Shown one piece after another: positions 44,730-53,345 of a stretch of 61,945 bases of DNA (within the stretch, counting starts at the first letter, position 1; every line of letters starts with the position of its first letter). Source of the stretch: JBBSEZ01 sp038239195 (GTDB lineage: Bacteria; Planctomycetota; Planctomycetia; Gemmatales; Gemmataceae); contig JBBSEZ010000007.1 of the NCBI GenBank assembly GCA_038239195.1, positions 1 to 61,945 on the forward strand, given 5' to 3'. The position numbers and the translations under genes were made by a program. The notes under the pieces are model-generated. The model did no database searches and had not been told where the DNA came from. It was given only the letters and a program-made list of their open reading frames with translations.

Positions 44730-45775
44730 GCTTCATGATGGTTTGCCTGCTGGCGGCGCTGGCGCCTGCCGCCGACGCCCCGCCCGCAAAAGACGTCGCC
44801 GCCTTCCGCGCCGCATGCGCCGCCAGGGCCGCGACCGCCGACAAGGCCAACCAGATCGCCGTCGTCGGCAAGGGCGGCTTCCTGTTCCTCGCGCGGGAGC
44901 TGCGCCACGTCGGCGTGGGCAAGTTCTGGGGCGCGGAGGCGAAGAGGGTCAGCAAGGCAACCAACCCGGCGAGCGCCGACCCCCTGCCGGCCATCCTCGA
45001 CTTCAAGAAGCAACTCGACAAGGCCGGGATCGAGCTGCTCGTAGTCCCCGTCCCGCCCAAGGTGATTGTCTACCCCGACCTGCTGTCGGCAAAGCTCGTG
45101 GCCGGGAAGGGCGGCCCGCCGCGGCTCGACACCGCCCACCAGGCGTTCTACGCCCTGCTCCGCAAGCAGGGCGTCAAGGTCCTCGACGTCACCGAAGGCC
45201 TGACCGCCCTGCGCGGCTCCAAGGCGGGCGAGCCCTATTGCCGGGGCGACTCGCACTGGTCGGGAGCCGGGTGCGAACTGGCGGCCCGGCGGATCGCCGC
45301 CGAGATCAAGGACCGCCCCTGGCTCAAGGGCGTTCCCCGCCTGAAGCTCGTCGGCGAGCGGAAGCGCGTCACGGTCGAGGGCGACCTGGCGCGTTCGCGC
45401 GAAGAAGACCTCGATCGGTCGGAAGCTCTCGCCTTGCGCTTCGTCGGCGTGAAGGGCGAGGGCACGCCCGTGGCCCCGGACCGGCGCAGCCCGGTGGTGC
45501 TGCTCGGCGACAGTCACAACCTGATCTTCCACTCCGGGGGGGACATGCTGGCCAAAGGCGCGGGCCTGCCCGACCAGCTCGCCCTGGAGCTCGGCTTCGC
45601 CGTGGACCTCGTCGGCGTCCGCGGCTCGGGGGCGACTCCGGCCCGCGTCAATCTGCTGCGCCTTGCCCGCGCCGATAAGAAGTACCTGGGCGGAAAGAAG
45701 CTCGTCGTGTGGTGCTTCAGCGCCCGTGAGTTTACCGAGAGCGCGGGCTGGCAGAAGGTGCCCATCGTCAAATGA
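44726..45775 (+). CDS. AlgJ/AlgX-type SGNH O-acetyltransferase, secreted
   Basis: 349 residues from GTG 44726 (GTGA overlap with the previous stop; GAGGAGG upstream). Short signal peptide (about 1-17). The SGNH-like elements are VVGKGGFLFLARELRH, 'IELLVVPVPPKVIVYPD', DSHW with D175 and H177, and GDSH with S263. It is the second periplasmic acetyltransferase of the operon and has no membrane anchor after processing, unlike its neighbour. The two may act in sequence or on different positions of the polymer. Confidence 0.92.
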   Translation: MSFMMVCLLAALAPAADAPPAKDVAAFRAACAARAATADKANQIAVVGKGGFLFLARELRHVGVGKFWGAEAKRVSKATNPASADPLPAILDFKKQLDKAGIELLVVPVPPKVIVYPDLLSAKLVAGKGGPPRLDTAHQAFYALLRKQGVKVLDVTEGLTALRGSKAGEPYCRGDSHWSGAGCELAARRIAAEIKDRPWLKGVPRLKLVGERKRVTVEGDLARSREEDLDRSEALALRFVGVKGEGTPVAPDRRSPVVLLGDSHNLIFHSGGDMLAKGAGLPDQLALELGFAVDLVGVRGSGATPARVNLLRLARADKKYLGGKKLVVWCFSAREFTESAGWQKVPIVK

Positions 45776-45808
45776 CGGCCTGTAGGGGCCGAGAATGAGG
45801 TGTCGATC

Positions 45809-48424
45809 ATGTTCGCTTCCCCCACGTCCCTTCGCACGCTCACCTGCCTCGCGGCCCAGGCGCAGGCGCCGGGGCCCGCCGCCGCCGTGGACGGCGTGCT
45901 GCTCAGCGTCCGCTACGAGACGCCCAAGATGGGCAACATCCACGACGCCGCCACGCCGGGCAAGTTGATCCGCTACGAAATCAAGGGCGACAAGGTCGTC
46001 CGGTCGCGGGCCCTCATCGACCAGCCGGTGGTCAACGGCATCTGCATCAGCCCCCTCGGTGATCGCGTCGCCATCACGCGCGCCGACGGGGCCCTCGCGA
46101 TCATGAGCATGGAGGGCGGGCCGCAGACCGAGCTCGTCCGCTTCATCGGCGACGAGAAGACCAAGCCGGGCATTCCCGCGTACACCGGCATCCAATGGCC
46201 GGCGAGCGAGGGCGGGAAGTGGGTCTATTACATGGACGGCCGCAAGGGCGGGGCGAGCAACGCGCTGCGCCGCGTTCACGTGGACACGAAGAAGGACGAG
46301 CTCGTGGTCCGCTTCAACCGCTCCGCCGCGGGTTGGTTCGCCCTGACGCCCGACGCCACGCCGCGCTCGGGCCGCTACGTCAAGCGCACCGACAACTACG
46401 TCATCGCCATCTACGACCTGAGCCGGGGAGACGGCGACCTGTACAACTGCCCGCGCAGCGGCGGCTGCGGCGAGAGCGCCTCGCCGGAGGGCTCGCTGTT
46501 CACCGCCAACGATGGCTCGCACACCTCTGTCGCGCTGGTGGACATGAGGGGCCGCGGCCAGCACAGCTTCCGCCTGAGCCAGTGGGACGGCGACCCGACG
46601 CGCGGCCTGTCGCGCGACAAGGTCGAGTGGGCCTGGCAGCACTTCCGCTGGTCCACCAACTCGATGAACTGGATCGCCGTCACCCAGGGCAAGCTCCGGC
46701 GCGGCAGCACCCACGAGATCTACTTCGCCGACGCCATGCTCTACGACTGGGTCAACAAGAAGCAGATCAACGTCACGAAGAACAAGCCCGGCACCTTCGA
46801 CCGGGCCGGCGGGTTCTGGGAGACGGGCGCCCGTGAGTCATTCCTCGGCTTCTTCAGCGGCAAGGCGCCGCTCACCGTCGAGATCAAGGACGCCCGCCTC
46901 AGCGCCAGGGCCCGCTGGGACTTCGGCGACGGCTCGCCCGCCACGACCGTTGCCACGGCGCGACACACCTACAAAAAAGAGGGCAGTTACACGTTGAAGG
47001 TGCGCCAGGGCGGGCTGGCGTACCAGGCCCAGGTCCACGTCCAGAAGCGCCGGCCGCCCTCGGCGGTCTGCCACTTCGTGAACGAGAAGTGTTTGCTGGT
47101 GGAATTCAACGAGGCGGTGCGGGCCGAGGGGCTGAAGGCGACGCTGGCGGGCGGGGCGCGCGTCGGCAAGGCCCAGCTCAACGACACGGGCCGGCGCCTG
47201 CTCGTGCTGCTCGACGAGCCGCTGACGCGCAACGACCGCCTGACGCTGAAGGGCGTGCGCGACCTGGCCCAGGTGCCGAACGCCCTTCCCGAAACGCCGC
47301 TGACGGTGACGATGCCGACCTGGCCGACGAGCCGCGCCGACCTCGTGTTCCTGTGGGAGAACGCCAAGGCGCTCAACGCCGTCTTCGACTCCAGGGCCGG
47401 GGCGGTGAGAGAGCTGCGCGTCAGCCGCGACCAGGGCATGGCGGGGACGGACCGCTACGGGCGGATGCGCCTGGAGAAGGGCCGGTTGGCCACGGGGTTC
47501 TACTCCCAGGCCAACGCCCAGATGCAGTTCCGCGACCTCGTCCTGGCGGACGCCTTCAGCCTGGAGGTGACGCTCCAGTCCAACGACTTGACGCAGAAGG
47601 GGGCGCCCTACCCAAAGCGGATCGTCAACTGCAGCGCCTGGTACGACGCCGACTGGGAGTTCCTGCTCGGCCAGCAGAACGACCGGCTGATGTTCAGCAT
47701 CCGCACCACCGACAACATGCTCGACGCCAAGGGCAAGCGGATCAAGGGCGACCTGCATGGGATGGCGCCCGTTTACGAGATCGCGAAGCTCCCCGATACG
47801 CTACCCCATCATCTGGTCGTCAGCTACGCGCCGGGCAAGCTGCGGGCATACCTCGACGGCAAGAAGGTCTTCGAGAAGGAGGTGACGGGCTCTCTGAAGG
47901 CCTGGGGCTACGGCGAACTGTGCTTCGGCGACAACCACAACGGCGGGCGGCACCAGTGGTCGGGCAAGCTCGAGGGCGTCGCCATTTACAAGCGCTTCGT
48001 TACGGAGGGCGAGGCGGCGCGCAACCACGCCGCCTTCCGCAAGAAGCTCCAGGCGCGTAAGGTCGTCCCTCAAGTGGAGGTGCAGGCCAGGTTGCGCGCC
48101 ACGTCGCGGATACCCGACCTCCGACAGATCGCGCCGTACCGCGACGCGCTGGTCATCAACGAGTTCGCGATCGAGAAAGTCCTGAAAACGTCGAGGGGCT
48201 GGTCTTTCGGCCCCGGCATCAAGCCCGGTCAGAAGGTGCGCGTCGCCCAGTGGGGCCTGGTGGACGGGCTGACGACCGACCTGGCGCGGGCGAAAGTGGG
48301 TGGGAGCTACCGGCTTGTGCTCGAGGTCTTCACGGGGCACCCCGAGAAGGTCGATGAACTGGAGACGTCCAATTCGTTGGCCGAGGACTTCGAGGCGCCG
48401 TTGCTGTACGAACCATTGCCGTGA
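45809..48424 (+). CDS. Large secreted protein with PKD, Ig-like and LamG-type domains
   Basis: 871 residues from ATG 45809, with GAGG eight bases upstream (a GTG at 45800 is also in frame). The N-terminal third resembles a TolB/WD-like beta-propeller ('NGICISPLGDRVAITRADGA', 'YYMDGRKGGASNALRRVHVD'). A PKD-like module lies at about 355-400 (ARWDFGDGSPATTVATARHT), then an SbsA-type Ig module (VEFNEAVRAEGL ... 'LTLKGVRDLAQVP'), then a LamG/concanavalin module (about 570-745: 'AFSLEVTLQSNDLT', LRAYLDGKKVFEKEV). It sits in the O-acetylation operon, so a polysaccharide-binding role is likely; no catalytic residues are recognised. Confidence 0.87.
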   Translation: MFASPTSLRTLTCLAAQAQAPGPAAAVDGVLLSVRYETPKMGNIHDAATPGKLIRYEIKGDKVVRSRALIDQPVVNGICISPLGDRVAITRADGALAIMSMEGGPQTELVRFIGDEKTKPGIPAYTGIQWPASEGGKWVYYMDGRKGGASNALRRVHVDTKKDELVVRFNRSAAGWFALTPDATPRSGRYVKRTDNYVIAIYDLSRGDGDLYNCPRSGGCGESASPEGSLFTANDGSHTSVALVDMRGRGQHSFRLSQWDGDPTRGLSRDKVEWAWQHFRWSTNSMNWIAVTQGKLRRGSTHEIYFADAMLYDWVNKKQINVTKNKPGTFDRAGGFWETGARESFLGFFSGKAPLTVEIKDARLSARARWDFGDGSPATTVATARHTYKKEGSYTLKVRQGGLAYQAQVHVQKRRPPSAVCHFVNEKCLLVEFNEAVRAEGLKATLAGGARVGKAQLNDTGRRLLVLLDEPLTRNDRLTLKGVRDLAQVPNALPETPLTVTMPTWPTSRADLVFLWENAKALNAVFDSRAGAVRELRVSRDQGMAGTDRYGRMRLEKGRLATGFYSQANAQMQFRDLVLADAFSLEVTLQSNDLTQKGAPYPKRIVNCSAWYDADWEFLLGQQNDRLMFSIRTTDNMLDAKGKRIKGDLHGMAPVYEIAKLPDTLPHHLVVSYAPGKLRAYLDGKKVFEKEVTGSLKAWGYGELCFGDNHNGGRHQWSGKLEGVAIYKRFVTEGEAARNHAAFRKKLQARKVVPQVEVQARLRATSRIPDLRQIAPYRDALVINEFAIEKVLKTSRGWSFGPGIKPGQKVRVAQWGLVDGLTTDLARAKVGGSYRLVLEVFTGHPEKVDELETSNSLAEDFEAPLLYEPLP

Positions 48425-48433
48425 GCCACTGTA

Positions 48434-48456
48434 GGTGCCGCTCGGCTCGCGGCACC
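48434..48456. repeat. Small hairpin between operon genes
   Basis: GGTGCCG (48434-48440) and CGGCACC (48450-48456) flank a 9-base loop just after the PKD/LamG stop. No T-run follows, so it is more likely an mRNA-processing or stability element than a terminator; the next gene begins 42 bases later. Confidence 0.35.
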
Positions 48457-48497
48457 CGCAGCGCAGCGAACGATTGGTCCCTCTGGAGACGTGACTC

Positions 48498-49643
48498 ATG
48501 AGGCGAGCGCAAGCCCTGGCGATCCTCGTTCCCCTGGTCGTGGCCGTCCCGTTGCTGTTCGTGTGCGCGTTCTATCAGCCGACGCCGCCGGCCCCCCTCG
48601 AGGCGGCGCCGAAGAAGGCCGTCACCATGACCCAAGAGCAGGCCTCGGCCTTCGCGCGCCTGGCGCTCAAGGGCATTCGGAAGGAGTACCCCAACAAGCC
48701 GGGCCACGTCCTGAACGGCGCCGCGGACGTCAAGGGCCCGCGCGCCCTTCACCCCGCCTTCTACGGCTGCTTCGACTGGCACTCCGCCGTTCACGCGCAC
48801 TGGATGCTGGTGCGCCTGCTGCGCCTCTTCCCCGACCTGCCGGAGAAGCAGCAGGCCCGCGCCGTCCTGGCCGAGCACCTGACGGCGAAAAACGTGCAGG
48901 GCGAGGCCGACTACTTCGCCCAGCCGAACCGCGCTTCGTTCGAGCGCACCTACGGCTGGGCCTGGCTGCTCAAGCTGGCCGAGGAGCTTCACTCCTGGGA
49001 CGACGCCGAGGCAAAGGAGTGGTCGCGCAACCTCAAACCGCTGACCGACGTCATCGTGGCCCGCTACCTCGCCTTCCTTCCGAAGCAGACGTATCCGATC
49101 CGCACCGGCGTTCATCCGAATACCGCGTTCGGGCTGGCCTTCGCGCTCGACTACGCGCGGGCCGTCGGCCACGAGCCCTTGCGCAAGCGGATCGAGGAAC
49201 GCAGTCGGGCCTACTTCGCCAACGACGTCGAGGCGCCCGCGCGGTGGGAGCCGGACGGCGCCGACTTCTTTTCGCCGAGCTTGATGGAGGCCGACCTGAT
49301 GCGGCGCGTGCTGCCACCGGCCGAGTTCCGCGCCTGGTTTCACCGCTTCCTGCCGGACGTCGCGCGGGGCGCGCCGAAGAACCTGCTGATGCCGGCGAAG
49401 GTCACGGACCGGGCCGACCCGCAGCTCGCGCACCTCGACGGCCTCAACCTGAGCCGGCCCTGGTGCATGCGCGGCATTGCCGCCGCCCTGCCGCCGAACG
49501 ACCCCGCGCGAAAGGTGCTGGCCGAGTCGGCGGAGCGCCACGCGGAGGCGGCGCTGGGGCACGTCGCCACGGGCAACTATGCGGGCGAGCACTGGCTGGC
49601 GTCGTTCGCGACCTACCTGCTCTCGACGCCGGCGCCGGAGTGA
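48498..49643 (+). CDS. DUF2891 family protein
   Basis: 381 residues with an N-terminal membrane or signal segment (about 7-26). The core matches DUF2891, a mostly alpha-helical (alpha/alpha-toroid-like) family: 'ALHPAFYGCFDWHSAVHAHWML', 'YGWAWLLKLAEELHSW', 'YPIRTGVHPNTAFGLAFALDYA', and WEPDGADFFSPSLMEADLM near residue 255. Exported versions like this one fit glycan processing. It is co-directional with the acetylation operon (73-base gap). Exact reaction unknown. Confidence 0.88.
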   Translation: MRRAQALAILVPLVVAVPLLFVCAFYQPTPPAPLEAAPKKAVTMTQEQASAFARLALKGIRKEYPNKPGHVLNGAADVKGPRALHPAFYGCFDWHSAVHAHWMLVRLLRLFPDLPEKQQARAVLAEHLTAKNVQGEADYFAQPNRASFERTYGWAWLLKLAEELHSWDDAEAKEWSRNLKPLTDVIVARYLAFLPKQTYPIRTGVHPNTAFGLAFALDYARAVGHEPLRKRIEERSRAYFANDVEAPARWEPDGADFFSPSLMEADLMRRVLPPAEFRAWFHRFLPDVARGAPKNLLMPAKVTDRADPQLAHLDGLNLSRPWCMRGIAAALPPNDPARKVLAESAERHAEAALGHVATGNYAGEHWLASFATYLLSTPAPE

Positions 49644-49751
49644 GGGCGCGACGGAGCGCGTCGGCGGCTACACGATCGGGCGGGCGCCTTCATAGAATAA
49701 TTTCGTTCCCTCTGGGGCCCCGGTTGCGTGTCGCAAAGTGGAGCTCGCCTC

Positions 49752-50498
49752 ATGTCCGCCTATTGTTCCATCCTGCCCGTCCTCCTCGTCCTGACCTTCA
49801 CCACTCCCTCGAGGGCTTACGGGCCTTTCGATGGCTTTGGCGATCTCAAAATCGCCAGGCCCGAGGACAAGGAGCACGTCAAGAGCATGCCCCCGCCGAG
49901 GGGCGCCATCGTCCTCTTCGACGGCAAGGGGCTGGACAACTGGGCGCCCCGCAGCGGGAAGGGGCCGGCCCCGTGGCGCGTCCTCAGGGGTGGAGAGTTG
50001 GACGTCAAGTTCGGCAGCGGCGACGTCGTGACCAAGCAGAAGTTCGCCGGCAAGTTCAAGCTCCACGTCGAGTTCCGCGTCGGCTACGAGCCCAAGGCGA
50101 CGGGCCAGCGGCGCGGCAATAGCGGCGTGTACCTCCAGGGCCGGTACGAGGTCCAGGTGCTCGACAGCTACGGGCAGAAGAAGCGGCAGAAAGACGACTG
50201 CGGGGCCATCTACAGCATCGCCGCGCCCCTCGCGAACGTCTGCAAGGCCCCCACGATCTGGCAGAGCTTCGACGTCGAGTTCCAGGCGCCGACGTGCAAG
50301 GACGGAAAAAAGGTCGGCCCCGCCATCGCGACCGTGTATCACAACGGGACGAAGATTCACGACAAGGTGCTGATCGCCACCGATAATACCCTGCGAGGGT
50401 TGGGCGGAAGCCCTTGTGCCCCCGGCCCGATTCTGCTTCAAGAGAATGGCTGCGCGGTGCAGTTCCGCAACATTTGGTTGCTTCCGCTCGACAAGTGA
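49752..50498 (+). CDS. DUF1080 (3-keto-disaccharide hydrolase domain) secreted protein
   Basis: 248 residues from ATG 49752 with a signal peptide (about 1-22). The LamG-like fold is typical: IVLFDGKGLDNW, then GNSGVYLQGRYEVQVLDSYG and a C-terminal 'PILLQENGCAVQFRNIWLLPL'. In Pfam the family (PF06439) is named for 3-keto-disaccharide hydrolase; in planctomycetes it is very abundant and mostly uncharacterised. A TAGAAT box at 49693-49698 suggests its own promoter within the 108-base gap to DUF2891. Confidence 0.92.
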   Translation: MSAYCSILPVLLVLTFTTPSRAYGPFDGFGDLKIARPEDKEHVKSMPPPRGAIVLFDGKGLDNWAPRSGKGPAPWRVLRGGELDVKFGSGDVVTKQKFAGKFKLHVEFRVGYEPKATGQRRGNSGVYLQGRYEVQVLDSYGQKKRQKDDCGAIYSIAAPLANVCKAPTIWQSFDVEFQAPTCKDGKKVGPAIATVYHNGTKIHDKVLIATDNTLRGLGGSPCAPGPILLQENGCAVQFRNIWLLPLDK

Positions 50499-50557
50499 TC
50501 GTTGAGGCCGAGCCCGAGGTGAGCCTTCCAACCCTCCGAAGACGTGGGGAGAGGCGC

Positions 50558-51307
50558 ATGATTCCCAGCTCGCAAGGCAAGAACATCCGGGTGGTCGAGG
50601 ACGACCTCGCCGCGCGCGAGGCCCTGGCCCAGTTCCTCGCGCAGGAAGGGCATGCGGTCGCGCTGGCGGGCAACGGCGAGGAGGCCCTCGCTTACTTGCG
50701 CGCCAATGCGCCGCCCGACCTGGTCCTCCTGGACCTGATGATGCCTGTCCAGAGCGGTTGGGGCTTCCGACAGGCCCAGGCCCTGGACGTCCGGCTGGCC
50801 CGCGTGCCGGTCGTCGTCCTTTCCGCGGTCGGCGAGCTGGCCCTCCAAGCCGACGCGCTAGGCGACGTGGGCTACCTCCAGAAGCCGATCGATTTTTCCG
50901 AGCTCCCCGCCGTGATCGCCCGGTTCGCCCGTGCCCGCAAGCCCGCGGCCCTGATCGTCGAGGACGAGCCCGCCATCCTGATGCTGCTGGAGAAGGTCTT
51001 GCGGCACTATGGCTTTGCCGTCCACCTGGCGACGGGCGGGGAGGAGGCCGTGGACGCCTTCCGCCGGCACCAGGACGCCATCGACGTGGTCTTGCTGGAC
51101 GTGAGGATGGCCCCGATGGACGGCCCGCAGGCGCTAATCGCCCTCCAGCAGATCGCTCCGCAGGTTCGGGTCGCGTTCATGTCCGGCAACACGGGCAAGT
51201 ACGCGCCCGAGGAGCTGGTGCGGCGGGGGGCGAAGTGCATCTTCGCGAAGCCGTTCGCCAGCCTGACCGGGCTGGCCGAGCAATTGTGGGAGCTGGCGGG
51301 CGCTTGA
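50558..51307 (+). CDS. Double-receiver response regulator
   Basis: 249 residues from ATG 50558 (GGGGAGAGG upstream). Two receiver domains in tandem and no output domain: the first (about 8-122) has EDD (IRVVEDD), D59 in LVLLDLMMP and Lys in LQKPID; the second (about 128-245) has ED in LIVEDEP, D181 in VVLLDVRMAP and Lys in FAKPF. Both have complete phosphorylation pockets. Such proteins work as phosphotransfer hubs or binding switches. Next gene (132-base gap) is a receiver-histidine kinase, which can phosphorylate it; this link is inference. Confidence 0.9.
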   Translation: MIPSSQGKNIRVVEDDLAAREALAQFLAQEGHAVALAGNGEEALAYLRANAPPDLVLLDLMMPVQSGWGFRQAQALDVRLARVPVVVLSAVGELALQADALGDVGYLQKPIDFSELPAVIARFARARKPAALIVEDEPAILMLLEKVLRHYGFAVHLATGGEEAVDAFRRHQDAIDVVLLDVRMAPMDGPQALIALQQIAPQVRVAFMSGNTGKYAPEELVRRGAKCIFAKPFASLTGLAEQLWELAGA

Positions 51308-51376
51308 TGCCGCGCCTTCTTCAGCGCCACGCTCGCCTACCTGCGCTCCTGGGTGTCGCCTGACCGGGCAGTCTTG

Positions 51377-51382
51377 TAGAAT
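51377..51382 (+). promoter_or_regulatory. Candidate -10 box upstream of the receiver-kinase gene
   Basis: TAGAAT 58 bases before ATG 51440, preceded at 17-base spacing by the poor -35 TGTCGC (51354-51359). Identical hexamers occur before the hybrid kinase (8296-8301) and the DUF1080 gene (49693-49698). Confidence 0.3.
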
Positions 51383-51439
51383 GCGCGCAAGAAGCCTCGC
51401 GTGGGCCCCGATCCTCGGCCTTGCACGGGGAGGCACTCG

Positions 51440-52660
51440 ATGAACGTCTTGATCGCAGACGATGACCCGATCTCCCGCCGCCTGTTGCACGCCATCCTGG
51501 CGAAGCTCGGGCACGAGGTGGCCCCCGCCGCCGACGGCGCCGAGGCGTGGCGCCTCTTCGAGGCCGGCGACTTCCCCCTGGTCATCACCGACTGGATGAT
51601 GCCCGAGGTCGATGGCCTCGAACTGGTGCGCCGCATCCGTTCGTGCCGCCGGCCCCACTACGTCTACACCATCCTGCTGACGGCCCGGTCGAACAAGGAG
51701 GACGTGGTCCGCGGCATGGAGACGGGGGCCGACGACTTCGTGACCAAGCCGTTCGATCACAACGAGTTGCGCGTGCGCTGCCTCCAGGGCGAGCGCATCC
51801 TCCGCCTGGAGCACGACCTGGAGCAGCAGAACCGGGCCCTGCGCGAGACGCAGGCGGCACTGTGCCAGAGCGAGAAGCTGGCGAGCGTCGGGCAACTGGC
51901 GGCGGGCGTGGCCCACGAGATCAACAACCCGCTCGCCTACGTCACCAACAACCTCGCCGTGCTCCGTCAGGACGTGCCGGCCGCCCTGGCCGTCCTCGAC
52001 AAGTATCGGGAAGGCCGCGACGCCCTCGCGAGGGTGGAGCCTGCGCTGGCTGCCGAGGCGGCGCGCCTGGAGGAAGAGGCGGACTTCGGCTACCTGCGCG
52101 AGAACCTCGAGCGCCTCGTCGTCAAGTCGCTGGAGGGCCTGCAGCGCGTCCGCGACATCGTGAAGAACCTGCGCGATTTCGCCCGGCTGGACGAGGCCGA
52201 GCTCAAAGAGGCGGACCTCAACGCCGGCCTTACCTCCACGGTGGAGATGATCGGCCACGAGGTGAAGAAGAAGGCGATCCAGCTTCGCGCCGACTACGGC
52301 CCGCTCCCGCCGATGGCGTGTCAGCCCGGCAAGCTCAATCAGGTCTTCCTCAACCTCCTGGTCAACGCCGTGCAGGCCTGCGCGCACGGCGGGACGGTGG
52401 CCGTCCGCACCAAAGTGGTTTCGGGCCAGGCCTTCATCGAGGTCGAAGACAACGGCTCGGGGATCAAGCCCGAGCACCTGTCGCACCTGTTCGAGCCCTT
52501 CTTCACGACCAAGCCGGTCGGCGAAGGCACGGGCCTGGGCCTGTCGCTCAGCTACGGCATCGTGCGCGACCACGGCGGCACCATCGAGGTCGAAAGCACG
52601 CTCGGGCGCGGCACCCTGTTCCGCGTCCGACTGCCGCTTCAAACAGTCCGGGGCGCGTAG
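51440..52660 (+). CDS. Receiver-histidine kinase (inverted hybrid)
   Basis: 406 residues from ATG 51440. The receiver comes first (about 1-120; DDD in LIADDDP, D51 in ITDWMMP, Lys in VTKPFD), then a short coiled coil ('EHDLEQQNRALRETQAAL'), HisKA with H159 in GVAHEINNPLAY, and HATPase (about 280-400; N-box NLLVNAVQAC, G1 DNGSGI, G2 GTGLGLSLSYG). The histidine region belongs to the GHKL class using HEINNPL motifs (HPK4-like). No sensor or membrane part, so it is a cytoplasmic node regulated through its own receiver. Neighbours are other receivers. Confidence 0.94.
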   Translation: MNVLIADDDPISRRLLHAILAKLGHEVAPAADGAEAWRLFEAGDFPLVITDWMMPEVDGLELVRRIRSCRRPHYVYTILLTARSNKEDVVRGMETGADDFVTKPFDHNELRVRCLQGERILRLEHDLEQQNRALRETQAALCQSEKLASVGQLAAGVAHEINNPLAYVTNNLAVLRQDVPAALAVLDKYREGRDALARVEPALAAEAARLEEEADFGYLRENLERLVVKSLEGLQRVRDIVKNLRDFARLDEAELKEADLNAGLTSTVEMIGHEVKKKAIQLRADYGPLPPMACQPGKLNQVFLNLLVNAVQACAHGGTVAVRTKVVSGQAFIEVEDNGSGIKPEHLSHLFEPFFTTKPVGEGTGLGLSLSYGIVRDHGGTIEVESTLGRGTLFRVRLPLQTVRGA

Positions 52661-52678
52661 CGAAGAGGCCCAGACTTC

Positions 52679-52736
52679 GCCGCTTGCGGCTTGGCGTTCT
52701 GGCCGCGAAGGGCAGGATCGCCAAGCCGCAAGCGGC
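52679..52736. repeat. Perfect 18-bp inverted repeat between signalling genes
   Basis: GCCGCTTGCGGCTTGGCG at 52679-52696 and its exact complement at 52719-52736, 22 bases apart. Each arm also contains its own small palindrome (GCCGC/GCGGC). Located in the 116-base gap between the receiver-kinase and the next receiver gene. The arm sequence recurs with one mismatch at 19-36. It could end transcription (no T-run) or be a mobile palindrome. Confidence 0.8.
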
Positions 52737-52776
52737 AACACGGCCTGTCTCCGCTGCGGGCCCCTCAATAAGGAGA

Positions 52777-53331
52777 ATGGACCACGTGACCCAGACCGGC
52801 AAGCACCCGATCCTGATCGTGGACGACGAGGTGGAGATCCTGCACTCCCTGCGGGGACTGTTGCGCAAGGACTTCGAGGTCTACACCGCCTCCAGCGCGG
52901 CCGAGGGGCTGGAAGCGCTGCGGCAGCACCCCGTCCATGCCATCATGACCGACCAGCGCATGCCCGAGATGACCGGCGTCGAGTTCCTGGCGCGGGCCCG
53001 GCCGGCGCAGCCCGAGGCGATCCGGCTCATCTTCACCGGCTACGCCGACATCAAGGCGGTCATCGACGCGATCAACCAGGGCAACGTCTACCGCTACCTC
53101 ACCAAACCGTGGGACCCCGACGAGTTGCGCTCGGTGCTCCGCCAGGCGTGCGCCGCCTACGAGCAGGCGCACGAGTCCCGCCGGCTCCTCGCCGACCTGC
53201 GGGACTACCTCGCCCGTTGCCTGCCGCTGTTGAGCGCGGCCAACCAGGACCACGCCGACGCTGGGCCGCTGGCCGACGCCGGCACCGCTCTCCAGGCGCG
53301 ACTCGATCGCCTTCAACAGGACGAGGGATGA
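52777..53331 (+). CDS. Response regulator (RpfG/HD-GYP-class receiver without output domain)
   Basis: 184 residues from ATG 52777 (AAGGAG upstream). Receiver 10-125: DDE in LIVDDEV, D59 in AIMTDQRMPEMTGVEF, Thr-Gly-Tyr in IFTGYAD, and Lys in LTKPWDPDEL. This motif set is typical of receivers linked to HD-GYP or sensor-kinase systems. The C-terminal 55 residues form a helix ('ACAAYEQAHESRRLLADLRD') without a known domain, perhaps a dimerisation arm. The TGA stop lies only 14 bases before the next gene's start at 53346 (ATGA overlap if the alternative ATG 53328 is used), so it is coupled to the dehydrogenase-like gene. Confidence 0.92.
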   Translation: MDHVTQTGKHPILIVDDEVEILHSLRGLLRKDFEVYTASSAAEGLEALRQHPVHAIMTDQRMPEMTGVEFLARARPAQPEAIRLIFTGYADIKAVIDAINQGNVYRYLTKPWDPDELRSVLRQACAAYEQAHESRRLLADLRDYLARCLPLLSAANQDHADAGPLADAGTALQARLDRLQQDEG

Positions 53332-53345
53332 AGGAGGAGCGCGTC

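Noticed and set aside
53098..53345. Fusion of the receiver and dehydrogenase-like genes
   Set aside because: Different frames with a clear TGA and an own ribosome-binding site for the second gene.
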